Shown: positions 8,062-16,344 of the stretch, one piece after another
Position numbering within the stretch: the stretch's first letter is position 1
Layout of the letters: the number at the start of each line of letters is the position of its first letter
NCBI RefSeq assembly: GCF_002858745.1
Contig: NZ_PJRO01000017.1
Location: 62,001 to 126,000, forward strand
Direction of reading: 5' to 3'
DNA length: 64,000 bases
Source of the DNA: Mesorhizobium loti
Lineage (GTDB): Bacteria > Pseudomonadota > Alphaproteobacteria > Rhizobiales > Rhizobiaceae
The notes under the pieces: generated by a model
What the model saw: only the letters and a program-made list of their open reading frames with translations
Told to the model about the DNA's origin: nothing
Database searches by the model: none
Made by a program: the position numbers and the translations under genes

Positions 8062-9593
8062 AAACCGCCTCCGCTGCGCCTGAGCTGTGCCAGCGGCGGC
8101 CAGAGGTTCGCGCCAGACGCGCCCGTGTTGCTGCGCGGATTGAGATATTCACCGCCGCGCGCGAAAATATCGGCAAGGCTGCGGATTTCGGCTTCGTAGC
8201 CGCCGAGCCTGAGATAGTCGTCGCGACGCAAGGTGAACTCGATTGGCGCCACCAGCGCCGGTGTCGGCACATAGCCGAAAGCGCCCTCCGGAACACGGGT
8301 GACGTCGACCATGAGGGTGATGCCGCCGCCCGGCCAGACATAGACGGGCGCGCCGCCGACCGTGACATAGGTTTCCAGGCGCTGCACGGAGCGCGTAAGG
8401 TTGACGGGGTTTTCCGTGATGCCTGCCCTGAGGCTGCCGCCGGCGCCGCCGACGAACAGCACCGTGCACAGCGCCGGTTCGCAATTCTCCTCGATGAGCG
8501 ATACCGATTTGCGCAACCGTTCGGGGAACGGCTTTTCGAGAGGCTTCAGATCTTCGTCCAGCTCGTAATAGCCAAACTGCTCGCCGGTGGTGGAAACCAT
8601 CAGCAACGACAGGCCGGGCCGCGCACCCTTTGCGGCATTCCAGGGGCCGAGGATCGAGAGTGGATCGTCGATGGCGGTGCCGCCCCAGCCGAGCCCTGGT
8701 TCCGAGACCTTGAAATAGCGGCCCGGGGTCGAACGGCGGCCGATGATGCGAATGCCGGTGTCCGACCAGCCGAGCACCTTGCCGGCCTGATGTTCGGAAA
8801 CCACGCCGGTGATGTGGTCGTCGACGACAACGACCTCATCGACCAGACCACGCCATTGTGCGGCAAACATGCCGATCGTGGCCGAGCCGCAACCGACCCG
8901 CATGCGCTGTTCCAGCTTGCTGTCGATCACCGGGGCCTTGCCCGCCTGCACGACAAGAGCGGCGCCGCCATCTATGGCAAGTTCGACCGGCTGCTGGTTG
9001 CACAATGCCAGCAACGCGTCGCAGGTGGCACGGCCTTCCGCCTTGGAGCCGCCGGTGAGGTGATGGACGCCGCCCAGTGACAGCATCTGCGAGCCATATT
9101 CGCCGGTGGTGACATGGCCGATCACCTCGCCCCCGGCGCGCACGGTTGCCGTCTCGTCGCCGATATGACGGTCGGTGTCGATTTTCACCTTGACGCCGCA
9201 ATAGGAGAAGATGCCCTCGGTCACCACGGTGACGAGGTCCACCCCTTCCACCTCCTGGCTGACGATGAAGGGCGCCGGCTTGTAGTCGGGATAGGTGGTG
9301 CCGGCGCCGATTGCCGTCACGAAACGCCGGCCGGTGTTGACGAATTCGCCGGTCCACGCCTCGCCGTCGGCGACAAAGGGCACCACGGCCTGGCCGGCCT
9401 CGGCGGCATGGTCGAGAATGGTCAGCGGGTCGAGCCGCACCACACGTCCGGCCCGGTTGCCATAGCGGTCGCAGGCGCCGGTGCGGCCTTCGGCGATGTA
9501 ACACATCACCGGACAGGCGTCGCAGCGGATCTTTTCGGCGACCTGCTTTTCACCCAGGTCATGAGTGTCGAAACGTTCGGCGAGTTCGCTCAT
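8058..9593 (-). CDS. 6-hydroxynicotinate reductase-like iron-sulfur flavoprotein
   Basis: A 511-residue protein matching what is annotated as 6-hydroxynicotinate reductase, which reduces 6-hydroxynicotinate to 1,4,5,6-tetrahydro-6-oxonicotinate. An N-terminal Cys cluster (Cys24, 27, 31, 41 in CDACPVMC and GACDRYG) fits a [4Fe-4S] centre. More cysteines occur in FSYCGVKV, VGCGSATIG and NCEPALC. Near the C-terminus a TGAS sequence (about residues 490-493) could be a flavin attachment site. It is coupled by 4-base overlaps on both sides to a molybdenum hydroxylase and to UPF0280. The substrate is inferred from family and context only. Confidence 0.78.
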   Translation of the reverse strand: MSELAERFDTHDLGEKQVAEKIRCDACPVMCYIAEGRTGACDRYGNRAGRVVRLDPLTILDHAAEAGQAVVPFVADGEAWTGEFVNTGRRFVTAIGAGTTYPDYKPAPFIVSQEVEGVDLVTVVTEGIFSYCGVKVKIDTDRHIGDETATVRAGGEVIGHVTTGEYGSQMLSLGGVHHLTGGSKAEGRATCDALLALCNQQPVELAIDGGAALVVQAGKAPVIDSKLEQRMRVGCGSATIGMFAAQWRGLVDEVVVVDDHITGVVSEHQAGKVLGWSDTGIRIIGRRSTPGRYFKVSEPGLGWGGTAIDDPLSILGPWNAAKGARPGLSLLMVSTTGEQFGYYELDEDLKPLEKPFPERLRKSVSLIEENCEPALCTVLFVGGAGGSLRAGITENPVNLTRSVQRLETYVTVGGAPVYVWPGGGITLMVDVTRVPEGAFGYVPTPALVAPIEFTLRRDDYLRLGGYEAEIRSLADIFARGGEYLNPRSNTGASGANLWPPLAQLRRSGGGL

Positions 9594-12364
9594 CGGCCCG
9601 CCTCGCTGATTGCGGCCAGGATCCGCGAGGGCGTCGCCGGCACCTTTGCCATCATCACACCGGTGGCGTGGCGGATGGCGTTGAGGATTGCCGGCGCGGT
9701 CGGGATCAACGAGTGTTCGCCGAGCCCCTTGGCGCCGAAGGGTCCTTCCGGATCGGGCACTTCGACCAGGATCGTCTCGATCGGCGGCACATCGCCGATG
9801 GTCGGGATGAGATAGTCATGCAGGTTTTCGGTGCGGCCCGGGATATATTCTTCCATCAGCGCCATGCCGATGCCCTGAGCAATGCCGCCTTCGATCTGTC
9901 CTTCGGCCAGCACCGGATTGATCGCTTTGCCGACATCGTGCGCGGCGGTGATCTTGATCAGCCGCACCGTACCAAGGCGCATGTCGACCTCGAGCTCGGC
10001 GATCTGCGCGCCATAGCCATAGACGGCATAGGGCTTGCCCTGCCCCTTGGCGTCGAGCTTGGACGTCGGCGGATCATAGGTCTCTTCGGCTCGAAAGACG
10101 AAGCCGTCATCATCCACCGCCAGCGCGGCGAGATCGATGCGTCGGGTGGCATCGCCCTCACGGATCAGAAGCATGCCTTCTTCGAACGAGAGCGTGGCGG
10201 CGCCAGAGACATTGGCATAGCGCAGGATGAGCTCGCGCAAGGCACGTCCTGCCTTTTCAGCGGCCTTGCCGGTCACAAAGGTCTGGCGGGAGGCGGACGT
10301 CTTGCCGGCATCAGGCGAGGTTGCTGTATCTGCACCTTTCAGTTTCAGGCTCTCCAGCGGGATACCGAGCGCGTCGGCGCAGATCTGGGCGATGACGGTG
10401 TTGGAACCCTGGCCGATGTCGACCGCACCTTGATGCAGGATGACTTGACCCGTCGGCGCGATGCCGAGTTTAATCGTGGAGGGATTGGGCAGCGAGGTGT
10501 TGCCGCAACCGTACCAGCAGGAGGCGACACCAACACCGCGTCTCAATGCGCGGCTGGCAGCTTGATCGCTGGTATTGAACCTGTCCGCTTCCGCCAGCGC
10601 ACGCGCCCAGTGCGGTTCAAGGGCTTCGAGACACGCGACGATGCCGACGCCGGCTTCCAGCTTCTGGCCGGTGACCGTTTCCGAGCCGTTTCGCAGGCAG
10701 TTCTTCAACCGGAATTCCAGCCGATCGATGCCAAGCCGGTCAGCCAGTTGATCGTAAAGGGCCTCCTGCATGATCGTTGCTTGAGGCACGCCGAAACCAC
10801 GGAAGGCGCCGGAGATGGGGCCGTTGGTGTGGATGGCGCGACCCTCGGCACGATAATGTGGCGTGAGATACGGACCTGAAGCATGCACCGGTACGCGGTT
10901 GGCGACGGTCGGTCCCCAACTGGCATAGGCGCCGGTGTTGAAATCGCCCTCGAAACTCATGACAGAGATCGTGCCGTCAGCCGCCGCGCCGACTACGGCT
11001 CGCATCGTTGCCGGGTGGCGCTTGGTCGTCGCCATCATCGATTCCGAGCGGGAGAAGGCAAGAGCCGCCGGTCGACCGGTCTTCAAGGCGACCAGACCGA
11101 TCAATGGCTGCACGGAAATGTCGAGCTTGGACCCGAAACCGCCGCCAGTCGCCGTCGGCACGATGCGTACCTTGTCCGGTTCGAGCCCAAGAACACGCGC
11201 GGTATCGTCGCGGTCCATGTAGGGCGCCTGGGTACAGGCGACGATGACGAGGGTGTCGCCGTCGAGATAGGCATGGCCCGCTTCGGGCTCGATGTAGGCA
11301 TGCTCGACATAAGACGTTTCGATCGTCGCCGATGCGGTGACGAAGGCAGCCGCCAGTGCCTTTTCGGGTTCACCGCGTTCGACGAACCCTTTCGTCAGAA
11401 GATTGCCAGCGCGATCCGCATGAATGGCGGGAGCATCTTTGACCTGGGCTTCATTCGCCAAGAGCAGGTGCGGACCTTGCGTCCACATGACCGGGAAATC
11501 CGCGAGGTCGAGATCGGCGGCGACAGCACGCTCGGCAGCAACCAGGGCCACCGCCTCGCCGCGGAAACGCACAACAGCTTCCGCCAGCGCAGGCTGATCC
11601 GCGAAGGTCGAGATGACACCGAACAGGTTCCGGCCCGAGATATCGGCGGCGGTGAATATGGCGGCGACGCCGGGATGCATTGTCTGCCAGGCTGCGAGAT
11701 CGCCGAATGCAAAACGCGCGTGATGGTGAGGCGAGCGCACGACCAGGACGGCCAGGGCATCTTCGGGGAAGGCGTCGGCACCGAATTTCTCGGCGCCCGT
11801 GACCTTCGGAACGCCATCCAGCCGCACCGGCGAAGACCCGACCGCTTTGCCGGCCAGCGGCAGACGGAAGTCCAGGCCCTGGCCGTTGTGCTGCCCGGCC
11901 GGACCGGCGACTTCCAGCACCGCCGTGATGATTTTCCGATAGCCGGTGCAGCGGCACAAAATCCCGCCCAGCGCATCGCGCACCTCCGCTTCACAGGGGC
12001 GCGGGTTTTTCTCCAGCAGCGCGGTTGCGGTCACCAGCAAGCCGGGCGTGCAGATGCCGCATTGCGCGGCGCCGTGCCTGAGAAACGATGCCTGCAGCGC
12101 GGACAGTTGGCCGTTGGCCAGCCCTTCGACAGTTGTGATCTCTGCTCCATCGACGGAAGCAATCGGCGTCAGACACGCACAGACCGGCTCACCGTCGACA
12201 AGCACGGTGCAGGCCCCGCAGTCTCCGGCATCGCATCCCACCTTGGTTCCGGTGAGTTGCAGTTCGTCGCGCAACACGGATGACAGCCGGCTAACAGGCG
12301 AGACGGATACGGACACCTGCGCGGCATTGACCTGGAAGGCTATGTCCGCGCGCTCCATACTCAT
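9590..12364 (-). CDS. Molybdenum hydroxylase, fused [2Fe-2S] and molybdopterin subunits
   Basis: A 924-residue xanthine dehydrogenase family protein. Residues 1-160 are the small subunit: a plant-type cluster (Cys44, 49, 52 and 62 or 64) and a second cluster (Cys102, 105, 137, 139 in QCGICTPG and LCRCTGY). Residues from about 190 onward are the molybdopterin subunit, with TGGGFGSKLD, GAFRGFGVPQ, VDIGQGSNT and a C-terminal GAKGLGEH carrying the expected catalytic Glu. In most systems these are separate genes. FAD is supplied by the coupled upstream gene. In this operon the likely job is hydroxylation of nicotinate or a similar N-heterocycle. Confidence 0.87.
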   Translation of the reverse strand: MSMERADIAFQVNAAQVSVSVSPVSRLSSVLRDELQLTGTKVGCDAGDCGACTVLVDGEPVCACLTPIASVDGAEITTVEGLANGQLSALQASFLRHGAAQCGICTPGLLVTATALLEKNPRPCEAEVRDALGGILCRCTGYRKIITAVLEVAGPAGQHNGQGLDFRLPLAGKAVGSSPVRLDGVPKVTGAEKFGADAFPEDALAVLVVRSPHHHARFAFGDLAAWQTMHPGVAAIFTAADISGRNLFGVISTFADQPALAEAVVRFRGEAVALVAAERAVAADLDLADFPVMWTQGPHLLLANEAQVKDAPAIHADRAGNLLTKGFVERGEPEKALAAAFVTASATIETSYVEHAYIEPEAGHAYLDGDTLVIVACTQAPYMDRDDTARVLGLEPDKVRIVPTATGGGFGSKLDISVQPLIGLVALKTGRPAALAFSRSESMMATTKRHPATMRAVVGAAADGTISVMSFEGDFNTGAYASWGPTVANRVPVHASGPYLTPHYRAEGRAIHTNGPISGAFRGFGVPQATIMQEALYDQLADRLGIDRLEFRLKNCLRNGSETVTGQKLEAGVGIVACLEALEPHWARALAEADRFNTSDQAASRALRRGVGVASCWYGCGNTSLPNPSTIKLGIAPTGQVILHQGAVDIGQGSNTVIAQICADALGIPLESLKLKGADTATSPDAGKTSASRQTFVTGKAAEKAGRALRELILRYANVSGAATLSFEEGMLLIREGDATRRIDLAALAVDDDGFVFRAEETYDPPTSKLDAKGQGKPYAVYGYGAQIAELEVDMRLGTVRLIKITAAHDVGKAINPVLAEGQIEGGIAQGIGMALMEEYIPGRTENLHDYLIPTIGDVPPIETILVEVPDPEGPFGAKGLGEHSLIPTAPAILNAIRHATGVMMAKVPATPSRILAAISEAGR

Positions 12365-13221
12365 GCTGCGGCCTCCCTGCGATGGGACTGCCCGGCAACC
12401 GCCTGGACAGCACGGGCAACGATCTCACGGGCAGCGTGCAGTCGGTAGGCCGCGGAGCCACGCACATCGTCGATGGGAGCGAGTTGCGGCATCGGTGCGG
12501 TCTCGATGACAGTCCCCAATGCACCGTCGAGCGTTTTGCCGACCAGGGCCTGTTCGACATGCGGCAGCCGTGTCGCGACAGCCGAACAAGAGCCAATAGC
12601 GATTGCCACATGCCGGATGACCCTATCGTCGACGGTCATCCGGACAGCTGCCATGGCAATCGAGATCACCAGATACCGCCGCGCGCCGAGTTTGGCGAAA
12701 ACCGAGGTTCCGGCAGCGCTGGTTTTGGGCACACGGATGGCGGTAACCAGCTCATCCGACCGGCGCGCTGTATGGCGATTGCCGAGGATGAAATCGGCGA
12801 GCGACAGATGCCGGATCGCCTCGGCCGAGCGCAATTCCACCTCGGCATCCAGCACCAGCAGCGCGGGGACACCGTCCGCGGCAGGCGACGCGTTGCAGAG
12901 ATTGCCGGCAACCGAAGCGACATTCTGGATCTGCGGCGAGCCCACCTCACGTGCAGCCTGCTTCAAGGCGTCGAAGGCGGGAGGCAGAGGCTGGCGTATG
13001 ATGTCGGTCCAGGTGGTACGGGCACCGATCACCCAGTGCGTCTCGTCCTCGACAACGCCGCGCAGCGTACCGATAGCGTTGATGTCGAGGATGTTCTCGC
13101 GAATGGGCCGATTGCCCTGGGCAGGGTAGAAATCGGTGCCGCCGGCAAGCACGCGCCACGATGTTTCGCCGAGCAGCGTGAGCGCTTCGTCGAGTGTGGC
13201 GGGTTTCGCGTAACGGATCAC
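12361..13221 (-). CDS. FAD-binding subunit of a molybdenum hydroxylase
   Basis: About 286 residues from a GTG at 13221, giving an N-terminus (M)IRYAKPATLDEALTLLG typical of CoxM/XdhB-type FAD subunits. A longer version from the ATG at 13290 adds 23 residues of unlike sequence. FAD motifs are RVLAGGTDFYPAQ and NVASVAGNLCNASPAADGVPALL. It passes electrons from the [2Fe-2S] clusters to the final acceptor. It is the first gene of the minus-strand operon and its stop overlaps the next start by 4 bases. GGGAAGG lies just upstream of the GTG. Confidence 0.85.
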   Translation of the reverse strand: MIRYAKPATLDEALTLLGETSWRVLAGGTDFYPAQGNRPIRENILDINAIGTLRGVVEDETHWVIGARTTWTDIIRQPLPPAFDALKQAAREVGSPQIQNVASVAGNLCNASPAADGVPALLVLDAEVELRSAEAIRHLSLADFILGNRHTARRSDELVTAIRVPKTSAAGTSVFAKLGARRYLVISIAMAAVRMTVDDRVIRHVAIAIGSCSAVATRLPHVEQALVGKTLDGALGTVIETAPMPQLAPIDDVRGSAAYRLHAAREIVARAVQAVAGQSHRREAAA

Positions 13222-13323
13222 GCCTGCCTTCCCGGTTCCTCCCAAAGGAGGCTTTTCCCCTGAATTGGCACATGATCCTTTCGGGGGCATGCGCCAAGAT
13301 CGGCCGGTGCATCGCCGGCAAAT

Positions 13324-13341
13324 TCATTCGTATGCAAATGA
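13324..13341. promoter_or_regulatory. Candidate operator for the hydroxylase/reductase operon
   Basis: TCATTCGTATGCAAATGA is an imperfect 18-base palindrome with 14 of 18 positions symmetric. It lies in the gap between the minus-strand operon and pncA. Its size matches MarR-type operators, and the operon's last gene encodes a MarR protein. The assignment is an inference. Confidence 0.4.
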
Positions 13342-13371
13342 TATCAGTCGTGCTGGCTTTGTCAAAGTAGG

Positions 13372-13391
13372 GTGCGTCCTTCGAAGCTCGC
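13372..13391. repeat. Partial copy of repeat family E
   Basis: GTGCGTCCTTCGAAGCTCGC matches the outer arm of the large inverted repeat at 42587-42768 with one change. Only this arm is present. Confidence 0.6.
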
Positions 13392-13496
13392 TTTAGAAGG
13401 TTGACGCGGGCGACCATCTGATTGAGTTTCTCCACCCTGGTCGTCGAGGGTGTTTCACCACAGGCGACCTACTCCCGCATGCTGAAAGGAAACGCC

Positions 13497-14096
13497 ATGG
13501 CTGATGAAGCACTGATCGTTGTCGATCTGCAGAATGATTTCTGCCCGGGCGGCGCCCTTGCCGTGACCGGCGGCGACGAGATCGTGCCGCTGGTCAACGA
13601 CCTGATCCGCAACGCCGAGCATGTCGTGATGACGCAAGACTGGCATCCGGCCGGTCATTCCAGCTTCGCCTCCAGCCACCCGGGCAAGCAGCCGTTCGAG
13701 ATGATCGAGATGCCTTATGGTCCGCAGACCTTGTGGCCGGACCATTGCATCCAGGGCAGTCTCGGCTCCGATTTCCATTCCGGACTTGCCTGGAGCAAGA
13801 CCGAACTGATCATTCGCAAGGGCTTCCGTCCGAGCATCGACAGCTATTCGGCTTTCTTCGAGAATGACCATTCGACACCAACCGGCCTTGCCGGCTACCT
13901 GCGCGAGCGCGGCATCGGGTCCATCACGCTGGTTGGGCTGGCAACGGACTTCTGCGTGGCCTTCTCGGCACTCGACGCCGTCAGCCAAGGTTTTGCGACG
14001 ACGGTGCGTCTCGATGCCTGCCGCGGCATCGATCTGAACGGCTCGCTCGATGCAATGCTTGTCCGCATGCGCGACGCTGGCGTGGTGCTGGTTTAA
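13497..14096 (+). CDS. pncA: Nicotinamidase/pyrazinamidase
   Basis: A 199-residue isochorismatase-fold amidase that hydrolyses nicotinamide to nicotinate and ammonia. The N-terminal catalytic Asp is in VVDLQNDFCPGG, metal ligands are in DWHPAGHSSFA, and the nucleophilic Cys is in LVGLATDFCVAFSALDA. The ATG at 13497 is preceded by GAAAGGAAA, so upstream in-frame starts are unlikely. It diverges from the operon at 13221-6139, whose predicted enzymes would act on nicotinate, so it may feed that pathway as well as NAD salvage. Confidence 0.93.
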   Translation: MADEALIVVDLQNDFCPGGALAVTGGDEIVPLVNDLIRNAEHVVMTQDWHPAGHSSFASSHPGKQPFEMIEMPYGPQTLWPDHCIQGSLGSDFHSGLAWSKTELIIRKGFRPSIDSYSAFFENDHSTPTGLAGYLRERGIGSITLVGLATDFCVAFSALDAVSQGFATTVRLDACRGIDLNGSLDAMLVRMRDAGVVLV

Positions 14097-14105
14097 GTTT
14101 TTGTT

Positions 14106-14150
14106 GGAGCGTGATCTTTTCCGAAAACCGGTTCCCACTTTTCGGGATCA
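14106..14150. repeat. Palindromic repeat family B, copy 1
   Basis: GGAGCGTGATCTTTTCCGAAA, then CCGGTTCCCACTTTTCGGGATCA. This is a common rhizobial intergenic palindrome, with TGATC and CCGAAAA paired against TTTTCGG and GATCA. Related copies are at 36071-36132, 41434-41456 and 53355-53385. Confidence 0.7.
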
Positions 14151-14174
14151 GTCTTTAGGCGTTTGAGGGGCAGA

Positions 14175-15590
14175 GTGCATTTCAGAAAAGTTCTGGCGGC
14201 TATTGCGCTGCTTTGCGGGAGTGCAGTTCCCGCTTTCGCTACAGAGGGGCTGCCCGGCACAGCCATGTCGCTCTGGTGGGCATTGCCTTTCGCCGGCCTG
14301 CTGCTGTCAATTGCCAGCGGGCCACTGCTGTTTCCCCATCTGTGGGAACACCACTACGGCAAGATCGCAGCAAGCTGGGCCGCGCTGGTCGTCGCTCCGC
14401 TGGCGCTGGTCTTCGGAGCGGACCTTTCCCTCGGTGCGGTGCTGCACACACTGCTCACTGAATACATGTCGTTCATCATCCTGCTGTTCGCCTTGTTCAC
14501 CATCGCGGGCGGCATTCTCGTTGCCGGCAACATCCATGGCACACCATGGACGAATGCCGGCCTGTTGCTGATCGGAGCGATCCTCGCTTCGGTGGTCGGC
14601 ACCACCGGCGCCTCGATGATCATGATCCGACCCGTCATCCGCGCCAATGACAACCGACCATTCAACGCCCATGTCGTCGTCTTCTTCATCTTCCTGGTTT
14701 CCAATATCGGCGGCTCGCTGACGCCGCTCGGTGACCCGCCGCTTTTCGTCGGCTTCCTGCGCGGCGTCGATTTCTTCTGGACGACGGCGCATCTGTGGCG
14801 GGAAACGCTGTTCGTCACCGCGCTGGTGCTAATCGTCTTCCTGGCGCTGGACTTCGTTCTGCATTGGCGCGAGGCAGGCCGGCCAAAGATCAAGGACCCG
14901 ACTCCGGATTCCAAAGTGCGCCTGCGCGGCTTGCCGAACTTGCCATTGCTTGCCGGCGTGATCGCGGCGATCCTGCTCTCGGCGTCCTGGAAACCGGGCA
15001 TCGATATCCCGGTATTCGGCGTGATGCTGGAATTGCAGAACCTGGTACGCGACGCGATCGTCCTGGCGCTCGCCTTCGTTTCGCTGGCGGTGTCGCGCAG
15101 CGAATACCGCAGGGCCAATGGCTTCGCCTGGGGGCCGATCGCCGAGGTGGCAAAGCTCTTTGCCGCGATCTTCATCTGCATCGTGCCGGTGATCGCCATT
15201 CTGAAGGCCGGCAAGGATGGTGCCCTGGCGCCACTGGTTGCCTTGGTGACGGCTGCTGACGGAACACCCAATGATCTCGCCTATTTCTGGCTGACCGGCG
15301 CGCTGTCTTCCTTCCTCGACAATGCGCCGACCTATCTCGTCTTCTTCGAGCTGGCCGGCGGTGACGCACGCCAGCTGATGACGGAGCTTGCAACAACGCT
15401 GGCCGCGATATCGGCGGGCGCCGTCTTCATGGGCGCCAACACCTATATCGGCAATGCACCCAATTTCATGGTCTACGCCATCGCGCGTCATCAAGGCGTC
15501 AGGATGCCGGGATTCTTCGGCTATATGCTATGGTCGGGCGCTGTGTTGCTCCCGACTTTCCTCATCGCCGGATTTGTCTTCTTCCGGTGA
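14175..15590 (+). CDS. NhaD-type sodium:proton antiporter
   Basis: About 471 residues with a dozen hydrophobic segments. The N-terminal part (LAAIALLCGSAVPAFA) looks like a signal peptide or first helix. Family motifs are SNIGGSLTPLGDPPLFVGFL and SSFLDNAPTYLVFFELAGG, and GANTYIGNAPNFMVYAIA lies near the end. It should exchange Na+ or Li+ for H+ across the inner membrane. I prefer the GTG at 14175, which has GAGGGG 5-8 bases upstream, over the TTG at 14163. A family B repeat fills the gap before it. Confidence 0.87.
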   Translation: MHFRKVLAAIALLCGSAVPAFATEGLPGTAMSLWWALPFAGLLLSIASGPLLFPHLWEHHYGKIAASWAALVVAPLALVFGADLSLGAVLHTLLTEYMSFIILLFALFTIAGGILVAGNIHGTPWTNAGLLLIGAILASVVGTTGASMIMIRPVIRANDNRPFNAHVVVFFIFLVSNIGGSLTPLGDPPLFVGFLRGVDFFWTTAHLWRETLFVTALVLIVFLALDFVLHWREAGRPKIKDPTPDSKVRLRGLPNLPLLAGVIAAILLSASWKPGIDIPVFGVMLELQNLVRDAIVLALAFVSLAVSRSEYRRANGFAWGPIAEVAKLFAAIFICIVPVIAILKAGKDGALAPLVALVTAADGTPNDLAYFWLTGALSSFLDNAPTYLVFFELAGGDARQLMTELATTLAAISAGAVFMGANTYIGNAPNFMVYAIARHQGVRMPGFFGYMLWSGAVLLPTFLIAGFVFFR

Positions 15591-15663
15591 AGGTCTTAGA
15601 CCGCACTAGGCGACATTGTCACGTCGCCTCAAACCTATAGAAAGAACGGCGAAAGGATAACCG

Positions 15664-16296
15664 ATGACGCCAAAAGCCGTTTTCTGGGACATGGACGGAA
15701 CGCTCGTCGACAGCGAGCCGCTGCATGATGCCGCTCTGGTTTCGGCGATGCGCAGTGTCGGCCTGACGGCGCCTGCCGACCTGCATGAGCGTGTGCTCGG
15801 CAAGACCGCGGCTTTCGTCTACGACATGATGCGCGAGGAATTCGGCCTGACGCTGCCGTTCGATCAATGGATCGCGCTCAAATATGATTACTACATGGCC
15901 AATGTCGCCGGCCTGCAGCCGCGGCCCGGCGCGATCGAGATCTACCAGGAGCTGAAGGCGCTCGGCGTGCCGCAGGCGGTGGTTTCGAACTCCGACCGGC
16001 TGATCGTCGATGCCAATCTCGGCGCGGTTGGTCTCTCCCATGCCGGCATGAAGACGGTGAGCCGCAACGACGTGCGCGAAGGCAAGCCGCATCCCGAGCC
16101 GTTCCTGCGCGCCGCCTGGCTGTTCGATGTCGCTCCAGGCGAGGCCGTGGCAATCGACGACAGTGTGACGGGTGCAATGTCCGGCCTGGCCGCCGGCATG
16201 AAAACGATCTTCTGGCCGGAAAGGCCGATGGCGGGTCCCGACGGCGCGGTCATCATCAACACCGTGGACGAGCTGCGCGCCGAACTCGGGCTTTAG
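15664..16296 (+). CDS. HAD-superfamily phosphatase
   Basis: A 210-residue HAD subfamily IA hydrolase. Motif I is FWDMDGTLVDSEP, with nucleophile Asp and acid/base Asp. Motif II is VVSNSDR, the motif III lysine is in GKPHPEPF and motif IV is AIDDSVTG. An alpha-helical cap lies between motifs I and II. Enzymes of this type remove phosphate from small sugars or act as beta-phosphoglucomutases; the substrate cannot be read from sequence. AAAGGAT precedes the ATG. Confidence 0.85.
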   Translation: MTPKAVFWDMDGTLVDSEPLHDAALVSAMRSVGLTAPADLHERVLGKTAAFVYDMMREEFGLTLPFDQWIALKYDYYMANVAGLQPRPGAIEIYQELKALGVPQAVVSNSDRLIVDANLGAVGLSHAGMKTVSRNDVREGKPHPEPFLRAAWLFDVAPGEAVAIDDSVTGAMSGLAAGMKTIFWPERPMAGPDGAVIINTVDELRAELGL

Positions 16297-16322
16297 CGCG
16301 CTCCGCGTCCGGGCACCCCAGT

Positions 16323-16341
16323 ATGATCATGCATGGATCAT
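16323..16341. repeat. Small palindrome between convergent genes
   Basis: ATGATC, then ATGCATG, then GATCAT. It lies between the ends of the HAD gene (plus) and the aldolase gene (minus). It has no T-run, so calling it a terminator is not justified. Confidence 0.4.
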
Positions 16342-16344
16342 CGA

